DNA of 64,000 bases. Source: Spirochaetota bacterium. Lineage in GTDB: Bacteria; Spirochaetota; UBA4802; JAKQUI01. The number at the start of each line of letters is the position of its first letter. Within the stretch, counting starts at the first letter, position 1. A model generated the notes under the pieces. That model saw only the letters and a list, made by a program, of their open reading frames with translations, was not told the DNA's origin and did not search any database. Below are positions 16,509 through 24,607 of this stretch, in pieces. The stretch lies in the NCBI GenBank assembly GCA_029562645.1, contig JAKQUI010000077.1, forward strand, positions 124,001-188,000, in the 5' to 3' direction. Position numbers and translations under genes: made by a program.

Positions 16509-18031
16509 TGGGCATTATGCAAAGAAACTGGTCCGTGATTCCCCCGTTTTTCCCCGAGTTCGACATGGAGCGGTGCGATTGCGCCAACGGTTGCACCATC
16601 TGCTCCCGCGAGTGTTCCTTCGGCGAGATTTCGCAACGTCCCGTGCGCGGCGCGGACGGGAAGGTCTACTATCGCCCCTGGGCGAACAAGGCCGCCTGCG
16701 GCGCCTGCCAGCGCTGCGCGAAGATGTGCCCGCACGGCGCGATCACCATCCGTCGCGCGCCGATGCACACGAGCCACGATTACTGGACCACGGACTACGT
16801 GAACAATATCTGGAAGCAGTCGGGCAACGAGGGCGGCGTCCTTCTCGTGGGAAACGGCGCCACCGGGCCGCAGCGTCGCTACTTCGACCATCTGATGTTC
16901 GACGCCTGCCAGGTGACCAATCCCTCCATCGACCCGCTGCGCGAGCCGATGGAGATCCGCACCTTCCTGGGACGCAAGCCCGACACCATCGACGGCGACA
17001 TGGGACCGCAGCTCGCGCTCGAGGTGCCCATCATGTTCGGTGCGATGAGCTTTGGCGCGCTCAACCTGCGCGTGCACGAGGCCGAGGCGCGCGCGACGAA
17101 GGCCGTGGGGACCTTCTGGAACACCGGCGAGGGCGGTTTCCACAAGTCGCTGCGCGGATACGGCGCGAACACCATCGTGCAGGTCGCCTCGGGCCGCTTC
17201 GGCGTGAGCGAGGAATACCTGAAGTCGGCCGCGGCGGTGGAGATCAAGATCGGTCAGGGCGCGAAGCCGGGGATCGGCGGGCACCTGCCCGGCGAGAAGG
17301 TGGGACCGGCCATCTCCGAAACCCGGATGATCCCGGTGGGAAGCGACGCGCTCTCCCCGGCGCCGCACCACGACATCTACTCCATCGAGGACCTGCGGCA
17401 GCTCATCTTCGCGATAAAAGAAGCGACCGAATACCAGGTGCCGGTCTCGGTGAAGATCGCGGCCGTGCACAACGTCGCGCCCATCGTCAGCGGCATCGCG
17501 CGCGCGGGCGCCGACATCATCGCGATCGACGGCTTCCGGGGCGGCACGGGCGCCACGCCGCTGCAGATCCGGCAGAACACCGGCATACCGATCGAGCTCG
17601 CGATCGCCGCCGCCGACCAGCGACTGCGCGAGGAGAAGATCCGCGGTTCCGTGAGCCTGATCGCGTCGGGCGGCATCCAGTGCTCCTCCGACGTCCTCAA
17701 GGCCCTCTGCCTGGGCGCCGACGCCGTCTACGTCGCGACGCCGGTGCTCATCGCGCTGGGCTGCGGCGTATGCCAGCGGTGCTTCTCCGGTAAGTGCGCC
17801 TACGGGATCACCACCAATAAACCGGGGCTGGCCGAGCGGATCGACGTCGATGAGGCGACCGAGGCGCTCACGAGGCTCCTGCGGTCGTGGGCGGAGGAGA
17901 TCGAGGAGCTGATGGGCTCGATGGGCATCAGCACCATCGAATCGCTCCGGGGAAACCGCGACCGCCTCCGCGGCGTGGGCCTGAGCGAAGAGGAATTGAC
18001 CATTCTCGGCGTAAAGCATGCCGGGGCGTAA
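16508..18031 (+). CDS. Modular glutamate synthase, FMN/Fe-S synthase subunit
   Basis: The product has 507 residues; the start overlaps the previous stop (TGATG), with GGGAGGTGG upstream. An N-terminal Cys cluster (23, 25, 29, 32, 36) precedes a ferredoxin motif C-x2-C-x2-C-x3-C at 64-74. The FMN-barrel follows: VPIMFGAMSFGALN, KPGIGGHLPGEKV, IDGFRGGTGATPLQI, LIASGGIQCSSDVLK, then GCGVCQRCFSGKC for the synthase iron-sulfur centre. It makes two glutamates from 2-oxoglutarate and the ammonia released by the preceding subunit. It matches the central domain of GltB and the GltB2-type proteins of archaea and Thermotogae. Confidence 0.88.
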   Translation: MGIMQRNWSVIPPFFPEFDMERCDCANGCTICSRECSFGEISQRPVRGADGKVYYRPWANKAACGACQRCAKMCPHGAITIRRAPMHTSHDYWTTDYVNNIWKQSGNEGGVLLVGNGATGPQRRYFDHLMFDACQVTNPSIDPLREPMEIRTFLGRKPDTIDGDMGPQLALEVPIMFGAMSFGALNLRVHEAEARATKAVGTFWNTGEGGFHKSLRGYGANTIVQVASGRFGVSEEYLKSAAAVEIKIGQGAKPGIGGHLPGEKVGPAISETRMIPVGSDALSPAPHHDIYSIEDLRQLIFAIKEATEYQVPVSVKIAAVHNVAPIVSGIARAGADIIAIDGFRGGTGATPLQIRQNTGIPIELAIAAADQRLREEKIRGSVSLIASGGIQCSSDVLKALCLGADAVYVATPVLIALGCGVCQRCFSGKCAYGITTNKPGLAERIDVDEATEALTRLLRSWAEEIEELMGSMGISTIESLRGNRDRLRGVGLSEEELTILGVKHAGA

Positions 18032-18049
18032 GGAGCGGGAGGGGCGACA

Positions 18050-20218
18050 ATGATGACCGTGGATGCACAGGGAATCTACTACCGGATGCTGAACCGCCGC
18101 ATCCGCGAGCAGTGCGCGATGGGGACGCCGGAGCTCGTCATCACCAATGTGATGGGACAGCGCTATATCGGCGGCGGGATCAACGGATCGACGAACATCA
18201 AGATATACGGGACCCCGGGCCAGGACCTGGGGGCCTTCATGAACGGGCTCACCCTCGAGGTGTTCGGAAACGCGCAGGACGGCGTGGCCAACACGATGAA
18301 CGCGGGCAAGATCATCGTGCACGGGAAGGCCGGGGAGATCCCCGGGCACTCGATGCGCGGCGGGAAGGTCTTCATCCGCGACGACGTGGAGTACCGGGCG
18401 GCCATCCACATGAAGGAATACGAGGGCCAGGTGCCGTGGGTCATCATCGGCGGCACCGCGAAGGACTACTGCGGGGAGTACATGGCCGGCGGTCGCGTGG
18501 TGGTGCTCAACATCGCAAACCGGCCCGGCTCACCCGTGGGCTACAGCGTGGGGACCGGCATTCACGGCGGGGCGATCTATGTCCGCGGCGCAATCGAGCC
18601 CTTCCAGCTCGGACGGGGCGCGATCGTCGCATCGCTCGACGACGACGATGTCGCTTTCCTGAAGGGCGCGCTCGAGGAGTACTCCCGCGATCTTTCGATC
18701 AACCTGGGAAACATCACCTTCTACGAGTTCGTCAAGGTCACCAAGAAGGGGCACCGGCCGTTCGCCAATCTCTACACCCCGGCGATGAACATCAAGACCA
18801 CGCAGCCCAAGCACATCAACCTCACGCCGCCGTGCGCCTACAACTGCCCAACCGGCATACCGACCAGCGTCTACCTCAACCTCATCAAGGAGGGGAAGAT
18901 CCGCGAGGCGCAGGCGCTCATGGACGAGTACACGCCCTTCCGCATGAGCGTGTGCGGGACCGTATGCCCGGCGCCGTGCATGACGGGATGCAGCCGGAAC
19001 ATGATCGACGGCCCGGTGGAGATCCAGAAGATCGCGCGCGAGTACTATCCGGAGTTCCCTCCGGAACCGGCGAAGAAGAAGCGGCGCGAGCTCGTTTCCG
19101 TCATCGGCGCGGGTCCTGCGGGGCTCTCGGCGGCCTGGCAGCTCGCCCGGCGCGGCTACCGGGTCGCGGTGTACGATTCCGCCGACGATGTGGGCGGCAA
19201 GGTGCGCAAGGCCATCCCGCGCGAGCGCCTCGCGGACGAACTGCTCGACCGCGACATCGAGCGGATCAAAACCTACCCGATCGAGTGGAAGCTCAGGACG
19301 CCCATCACCGGCGCGCTCTTTAGCGAGCTGCATGCGATGAGCGATGCAGTGGTGGTCGCGACCGGCGCGCAGGTGCCGCGGCGGATCCCCTATCCCGGCG
19401 GGGAGCGCATCATCTCCGGGCTTACGTTCCTCACGGACATCATCGAGGGGCGGCCGATGGACCTCTCCGGCAAGGAGGTCGCGGTGATCGGCGCGGGGAA
19501 CGTGGGCATGGACATCGCCTGCGAATCGTGGCGGCTGGGCGCGAAGAAGGTCACGGCCATCGACATCGCCAAGCCCCTGGCCTTCGGAAAGGAATTGGAG
19601 ATGGCGCGCCGTCTCGGGACCGAGATCGTGTGGCCGAAGACCATCGAGCGCCTCGACGAGCGGAGGGTGGTTTTTTCCGACGGGACGTCCCTCAAGGCGG
19701 ACGTGGTCTTTTTCAGCATCGGCGAGCTTCCGGACGCGGGGTTCCTCGGCGACGCGGTGCTGCGCGACGAGCGCGGGTACCTCGTGACGGCCGAGCATTC
19801 GTTCCGCTCCAACGACCCAAAGGTGTACGGCTGCGGCGATATCATCCGTCCGGGGCTGGTCACCGACGCCATCGGTACGGGCCGTCTCGCGGCGATGGAG
19901 GTCCACGCGAACCTCACGGGCGGGACCTTCGTGTATCCGGCAAAGAGCCTGGTGCCGCGCCGACGCATCCAGACGGTCTACTTCGGCGGGGAGACGCGCG
20001 AGATCGACCGGTGCATCTCCTGCGGGACCTGCATCTTCTGCGACAGGTGCATCGACGCCTGCCCGCAGGACGCGCTGTCGCGCAACGGCGAGGTCTTCAG
20101 CGTCGATCCCGCGCGCTGCACGGGATGCTACACCTGCGTGAACGTGTGCCCGCGCGGCGTTCTCCAAACCGACGACGTGGCCGAGTTCGTGCTGGACGAG
20201 CTGGACAATACGGGCTAG
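18050..20218 (+). CDS. Glutamate synthase GXGXG subunit fused to GltD-type oxidoreductase and ferredoxin
   Basis: The product has 722 residues, starting 18 bases after the FMN subunit with GGGAGGGG upstream. Residues ~30-240 form the GXGXG beta-helix that ends GltB, with repeats such as GGGINGSTNIKIYG and NTMNAGKIIVHG. Residues ~250-600 are a GltD-like flavoprotein: CAYNCPTGIP and CGTVCPAPCMTGC for Fe-S binding, GAGPAGLSAAWQLARRG for FAD, and VIGAGNVGMDIACES for NAD(P)H. Two more 4Fe-4S motifs lie at the end (CISCGTCIFCDRC, CTGCYTCVNVCP). These are usually separate polypeptides. The gene overlaps the convergent sensor-kinase gene by 4 bases. Confidence 0.85.
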   Translation: MMTVDAQGIYYRMLNRRIREQCAMGTPELVITNVMGQRYIGGGINGSTNIKIYGTPGQDLGAFMNGLTLEVFGNAQDGVANTMNAGKIIVHGKAGEIPGHSMRGGKVFIRDDVEYRAAIHMKEYEGQVPWVIIGGTAKDYCGEYMAGGRVVVLNIANRPGSPVGYSVGTGIHGGAIYVRGAIEPFQLGRGAIVASLDDDDVAFLKGALEEYSRDLSINLGNITFYEFVKVTKKGHRPFANLYTPAMNIKTTQPKHINLTPPCAYNCPTGIPTSVYLNLIKEGKIREAQALMDEYTPFRMSVCGTVCPAPCMTGCSRNMIDGPVEIQKIAREYYPEFPPEPAKKKRRELVSVIGAGPAGLSAAWQLARRGYRVAVYDSADDVGGKVRKAIPRERLADELLDRDIERIKTYPIEWKLRTPITGALFSELHAMSDAVVVATGAQVPRRIPYPGGERIISGLTFLTDIIEGRPMDLSGKEVAVIGAGNVGMDIACESWRLGAKKVTAIDIAKPLAFGKELEMARRLGTEIVWPKTIERLDERRVVFSDGTSLKADVVFFSIGELPDAGFLGDAVLRDERGYLVTAEHSFRSNDPKVYGCGDIIRPGLVTDAIGTGRLAAMEVHANLTGGTFVYPAKSLVPRRRIQTVYFGGETREIDRCISCGTCIFCDRCIDACPQDALSRNGEVFSVDPARCTGCYTCVNVCPRGVLQTDDVAEFVLDELDNTG

Positions 20219-22392
20219 GGGCGACCGCCCCGAAAGCGCTTCACGAGCGTGACCGCGTTTCCCGTTTCGTTGTAGGAGATCGCGTCGAAAAAGCTTGTGG
20301 CCATGAGGATCCCCCGGCCGTGTATCTCGCGGCGGCTGTTGAGCTCCGCGACCGAGACGCTCATGCGCGCGCGGTGGTCGAACCCGTCGCCCTCGTCGGT
20401 GACGGTGTACCGGCAGCCGTCGGAAGTTATGTGATACTCTATGGTTACCGTCCGGTCGCGGAAGCGGGGGTCGGCCTGCCGGGTCGAGACGAACTCGAAA
20501 TAGGTCCCCTCGGTGATGGCGCGGGTCTTTTCGTCGTATGAGATGCCCAGATTGCCGTGCTCGATCGCGTTGATGATCATTTCGCGCAGCGCCACGCGCA
20601 GCATGGTGGTCGTATGCTGGTCCTCATAGCGGCGCAGGTTGCGGGTGATGCGATGCGAGACGTCCTCGGCGGCCAGCAGGTAGTTTCCGATGCGATAAGT
20701 CTGCCGGTCCTCCACCAGCGCCGAGAGCAGCGTGTCCTCGGTGATGGGCGAGGCGGTCCCCCGGATCTCTTCGCGCCCGGAGAAGTCGAGGCTCTCGAGC
20801 TGCACCAGCATCTCTTTGGGTTCGCTCACGATGGGCGAGCGGAACTCGGCCTTGAACTGCGCCGTCTCCCGGTCCCGCAGGAACTGCTCGAGCTTTTCGA
20901 TCACAAAGCGGTTCGAGTCCGTCGGACCGCCGCCCCGGAAGAGCAACGTCTGGAAGTGCATGCCAATAACCATGTCGGGCGATACGCTGAAATGCCGTTC
21001 GATGGCGCGGTTGATGGAGAGAACGGTGCCCGCATTGTCCAGCGTGAAGATGATGTCGCTGGAGTCCTCAACGAGACGCCGGTAGCGTTCCTCCGTTCGC
21101 GCGAGTTCGCGGAAGGCGTCCTCGAGCTCGCGGTGCGATTGCATCAAGCTCTCCACCATGATCCGCTGGGCGTCCAGTTTCTCCGCCTGCGCAGCATCCT
21201 TTTCGCGGCGCAGAATGGTGATCCGATCGCCCAGGCCGATGGTCAGGATGATGAGCTCGATGGCGGTGCCGATATGGAGCGAGTAGATGGTGAAAAAGTT
21301 TGCCGGGAGGACGCCCAGGTTTTTCAGGGACGAAATGGCGGCCCCGGTGAGCGTGAAGCCCCAGGCCGCCATGAAGAAACGCGCCGGCCGATAGTTGGCC
21401 AGCAGCACCCTGACGCCCACGAACAGGGCCAATCCGATGCTGATCAGGGTGGTGATGACGATCAACTGGATGGAGGTCGTGTAGTCGAGAACGAACGATG
21501 CGGCGAAAATGCATACCGGCACCATGAGGACCACGAAGAGGGCGCGGTGGAGGCGCGGCACCATGGTGGCGGTGTTCAGGTAGCTCTGCGTGAAAAGAAT
21601 GGCGAACACCTCGATCGCCGCAATGCTCGCGATGATGTAGTGATTGAACGGCGTGATCCCTGCGGGGAGGAATTTGTAGGCCAGGCCGTCCTGCGTGAGC
21701 TGGTAAAACCCAATCGCAATAATAAAGAAAACATATCGCAGATAGGCCCGGTCCCGCACCGAAATGAACATGATGAGATTGAAAATGACGATGACGAGCA
21801 TGAGCCCGTAGTACATGCCCAGCACGTATTGTTCGTTGATCGTTTTATCGTGGAAGGCGTCGGCCCGCCACAGGGTGAGGGGCGCCTCGATGCGGTCTCC
21901 CCCGGCAAGGCGCAGATACGCGGTTCCGCGCGCGCCGGGCTTGACGGACAGGGAAAAGACGAACAGGGGATGTCCGTTTCCACGCTGTGAAAAGGGATAT
22001 CGGTACCCGGCGTCAATCCGGCGGTATGATCCCCGTTCGTCCGGCACGTACAGCTCGATGAAATCCATAAGCGGATAGGAAAGCTCGAGCACCCAGTCGC
22101 GCGGCGCGTTCGCATCGGCGACAAAGGAAAACCGAAGCCAGAAGGCCGAGCGGGTGAAGCCCCAGGCGGGGACCGACCGTTCGTTCCGAATGAAGGATTT
22201 CGCCGCGGGGGGCGCGGTCACCCGCTCGAAGGACAGGGCGCCGCTCGGGTCCTCAAGGCAGTAGGCATACGGCCCCACCGGGACCGAAACGACCTCGGCG
22301 CCGAGCGTCATTGCGACGTCATCATGCGCGACGGCCGCCGGAACCGACGCCGTCGCGAGTACGAAGATGATGAGCGCGAATGCCAGTTTCAT
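20215..22392 (-). CDS. 7TMR-DISM sensor with PAS and RsbW-type HATPase domain
   Basis: The product has 725 residues. A signal peptide (1-22) is followed by a periplasmic 7TMR-DISMED2-like carbohydrate-binding-type domain (~30-175), seven membrane helices (~190-395), a short coiled coil, a PAS domain (~430-540, SSDIIFTLDNAGTVLSIN) and an HATPase of the anti-sigma kinase class (~585-715). The ATPase keeps the N-box (REMIINAIEHGNLG), the TDEGDGFDH box and GRGILMATSFFD. There is no HisKA dimerisation/phosphoacceptor domain, so it probably phosphorylates a STAS protein or binds a sigma factor. Such architectures are frequent in Leptospira. Confidence 0.85.
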   Translation of the reverse strand: MKLAFALIIFVLATASVPAAVAHDDVAMTLGAEVVSVPVGPYAYCLEDPSGALSFERVTAPPAAKSFIRNERSVPAWGFTRSAFWLRFSFVADANAPRDWVLELSYPLMDFIELYVPDERGSYRRIDAGYRYPFSQRGNGHPLFVFSLSVKPGARGTAYLRLAGGDRIEAPLTLWRADAFHDKTINEQYVLGMYYGLMLVIVIFNLIMFISVRDRAYLRYVFFIIAIGFYQLTQDGLAYKFLPAGITPFNHYIIASIAAIEVFAILFTQSYLNTATMVPRLHRALFVVLMVPVCIFAASFVLDYTTSIQLIVITTLISIGLALFVGVRVLLANYRPARFFMAAWGFTLTGAAISSLKNLGVLPANFFTIYSLHIGTAIELIILTIGLGDRITILRREKDAAQAEKLDAQRIMVESLMQSHRELEDAFRELARTEERYRRLVEDSSDIIFTLDNAGTVLSINRAIERHFSVSPDMVIGMHFQTLLFRGGGPTDSNRFVIEKLEQFLRDRETAQFKAEFRSPIVSEPKEMLVQLESLDFSGREEIRGTASPITEDTLLSALVEDRQTYRIGNYLLAAEDVSHRITRNLRRYEDQHTTTMLRVALREMIINAIEHGNLGISYDEKTRAITEGTYFEFVSTRQADPRFRDRTVTIEYHITSDGCRYTVTDEGDGFDHRARMSVSVAELNSRREIHGRGILMATSFFDAISYNETGNAVTLVKRFRGGRP

Positions 22393-22454
22393 AGAATGTC
22401 GTGCGATACCGCCGGGCGATACGACTCACATGACAGTATCGACGGAGGCGTGGG

Positions 22455-22492
22455 AGAGAAATGCGCGACCCCGCGCACGGCGCGCGGGGTCG
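22455..22492 (-). terminator. Terminator after the lipoprotein gene
   Basis: CGACCCCGCGC (22466-22476) pairs perfectly with GCGCGGGGTCG (22482-22492) around a 5-base loop. On the minus strand it is followed by CATTTCTCTCCC, a modest U-tract. It lies 12 bases beyond the stop of the 160-residue lipoprotein. Confidence 0.7.
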
Positions 22493-22504
22493 GCCGCACA
22501 GCGA

Positions 22505-22987
22505 TTACAGCTTTTCCAGCCCGGCGAGGTCGAAGGCCTCGAGGAACTTTTTCAGCTTGTCGGTGTTCTTGAATTCCTTGTTCTTGTCGTCGGCCACAAG
22601 GCGGATCTCGATGTTGTTCGCCAGGATCCACACGAAGCTGTCCTTGGCGACCTTTGCGGGGTACTTGCCCACCTTCTCCGTGGCGCTGGCGTAGCCGTCT
22701 TTCGTCGACTGCTCATTGCGCTGATCGAAAACCTGGAACCACATCACGCGGTCTTTCTTGCCCTTCTTGAGAACGTTGATCTGCAGCCAGGTGCCGGTGG
22801 TCGAATACTGGTCGAACTCGAGGTCCTTGAAGGCCTTGTCGAACTTGGGGAGATACTTGACCAGCTCGGTGAGCGCAACCGTGGGCGCCTTCTCGGGCTT
22901 GGCCTTCTCTTCCTGCTTTTTGCAGGCGGACAGCGAGACCATGAATACGGCGACGAGTGCGATGGATGCGAAATGCTTCAACTTCAT
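22505..22987 (-). CDS. Lipoprotein of unknown function
   Basis: The product has 160 residues. The ATG at 22987 follows GAGGAGG. The lipobox SLSAC puts the lipidated Cys at residue 22, so the protein is membrane-anchored on the periplasmic or surface side. The mature part is Lys/Glu-rich, with a helical first section and a beta section around TGTWLQINVLKKG and SFVWILANNIEIRLVAD. It has no recognised domain. It is transcribed alone from its own promoter region at 22990-23080 and ends at a hairpin terminator. Confidence 0.75.
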   Translation of the reverse strand: MKLKHFASIALVAVFMVSLSACKKQEEKAKPEKAPTVALTELVKYLPKFDKAFKDLEFDQYSTTGTWLQINVLKKGKKDRVMWFQVFDQRNEQSTKDGYASATEKVGKYPAKVAKDSFVWILANNIEIRLVADDKNKEFKNTDKLKKFLEAFDLAGLEKL

Positions 22988-23082
22988 GTGTAATCCTCCT
23001 CGACGGTGTGTTGATATGTACTCGCCCAGAGTATTCGCTCCGGACGATATGCACAAGTAAAAAAACGGCCCTGGTCCCCGTG

Positions 23083-24081
23083 TTAGAGTGCGGATGCCTT
23101 GCGAAGCCGCGCATGCGACAGCTCGAGCGTAATTGCCGCAACGACCGGCACGAAGGTCAGTATGATCCCTCCGGCGATCGCGTCAAGCATCTCGATCTCG
23201 TCCTCGGGACCCGAGGTGACGATGCCGAGGGCCATGAGGGCCCAAAACACCGCCGTGAGCGCGAAGAGGGTCCTCGAGATGACGATACGGTATACGCCGA
23301 TCTCCTGCGGGGCTACGGATGGCCCCGGATGTGTCTCGCGCGGCATATCGGGAGACGGTGCGTCCGGGGACGGGGTTGCCGAAGCCGGAGACGGGCCATG
23401 TTCCCAGCGCTTCGCGGAGAGCGCCTGGCCGCGCTTCAGAAAGCGGAAGCCGGCGATAAAGAGGACGACCACGATGGGCACCATGAGGAGCGCCGCCGCG
23501 GTGCCGGACAGGACCACCGTGTCGTAGGCGGCGTGCACGACATAGGCGATGAGGAATCCTCGAAGGATGAGCCGCTTCGACGCTGCGGGCGTTTCCGCGA
23601 ACTTGGCCATGCCCACGAAATACCCCATGAGCACGCCGGTGAAGGTGTGCAGCGGGATCGACGTGATGGCGCGCAGGATCCCGATCGCCAGGCCGGACTC
23701 GATGACATAGAGAACGTTCTCGGCCAATGCGAAGCCGACGGCGACGCTCCCCGTGTATACGATGCCGTCGTTTTCTTCATTGAAGTTTTGGTTTTTCCAG
23801 AAGAAGGCGAGCACCACGGCGAGCTTGGCCGCCTCCTCGACGGGCGCGATGAGAATGAAGGACGTGAGTCCCGCGCCGACGAGACCGCCCGACTTGAACA
23901 GCGGAAGCGGCTGGAGCAGGAGCTCGATCGTTCCGGCGGGGATCACCGCAATGGCGCCCAGGAACAGCGCGCGGGCGATGAGCGAGAGCGGCTCCGGCTC
24001 GAGCCGGTCGTAGCGGAGAATGTAGAGCAGGAACAGGATCGGCGGAACGACGGCCAGTACGACCAAGAGCGGCATTTCCAT
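23083..24081 (-). CDS. PrsW-family intramembrane protease
   Basis: The product has 332 residues with about eight membrane helices in the first 240. PrsW motifs are present: APVEEAAKL with the glutamate pair, GSVAVGFALAENVLYV, SIPLHTFTGVLMGY and VVHAAYDTV. PrsW of Bacillus subtilis cuts the anti-sigma factor RsiW in the membrane. The C-terminal part adds a Pro/Ser-rich cytoplasmic linker and two further hydrophobic segments (~275-325), which is longer than the basic family. No obvious anti-sigma substrate is adjacent. GAGGTG lies 5 bases before the start. Confidence 0.8.
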   Translation of the reverse strand: MEMPLLVVLAVVPPILFLLYILRYDRLEPEPLSLIARALFLGAIAVIPAGTIELLLQPLPLFKSGGLVGAGLTSFILIAPVEEAAKLAVVLAFFWKNQNFNEENDGIVYTGSVAVGFALAENVLYVIESGLAIGILRAITSIPLHTFTGVLMGYFVGMAKFAETPAASKRLILRGFLIAYVVHAAYDTVVLSGTAAALLMVPIVVVLFIAGFRFLKRGQALSAKRWEHGPSPASATPSPDAPSPDMPRETHPGPSVAPQEIGVYRIVISRTLFALTAVFWALMALGIVTSGPEDEIEMLDAIAGGIILTFVPVVAAITLELSHARLRKASAL

Positions 24082-24136
24082 GGGGCACCTCGCATCGAGG
24101 CTCCATGATGGCGCGGGAAAAACAAGACGTCAAGAA

Positions 24137-24607
24137 CTATGCGGTCTCCCTGCGCGAGCGTCGTCGTATGAGCATCGTCACCGGAGAGATCACGAGGCCG
24201 ACGAGGACGCCCAGCACGATGGCGAGCTGCCCGTTCCCGGGGCCGGCGACGTCCAGATAGGCCGTTCGGGGGTCGGCGGTGTCGTAATGGACCGTGACGG
24301 CGCCGCCCGTGGGATAGGGGGCGATGGCGCGCTCGGCCTCCTCGCGCGTCTTGTAGAAGATGCGCGCCATGCCGATCCCATGCGATTCGTAGGCCGCGCC
24401 GCCGACGGTGTAGGAGTACTTCACGAGCACGTGCACCGTGGTGCGCGGTCCGGAGCCCTGCGTGTAGATCTCGGCGTGGGTCACCACGCCGGGGGCGGTC
24501 GCGAACCGATCGCGCACGCCGGACTCGTGCGCATGCACGGCGATACCGATGGCGATGATGAGCGGGCCGATGCTGTGCGGCGCGAATTTTTTCAGGCGGT
24601 CGATCAT
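24137..24607 (-). CDS. DUF3592-type membrane protein
   Basis: The product has 156 residues. The start overlaps the stop of the RND gene as ATGA, so it is translationally coupled to it. There is a membrane helix near 13-25, a DUF3592-like beta domain (TTVHVLVKYSYTVGGAAYESHG, and then the AVTVHYDTADPRTAYLD segment typical of the family), and a second membrane helix near 127-145 with a basic tail. The function of DUF3592 is unknown. Its coupling to an efflux permease suggests an accessory envelope role, which is inference. Confidence 0.75.
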   Translation of the reverse strand: MIDRLKKFAPHSIGPLIIAIGIAVHAHESGVRDRFATAPGVVTHAEIYTQGSGPRTTVHVLVKYSYTVGGAAYESHGIGMARIFYKTREEAERAIAPYPTGGAVTVHYDTADPRTAYLDVAGPGNGQLAIVLGVLVGLVISPVTMLIRRRSRRETA

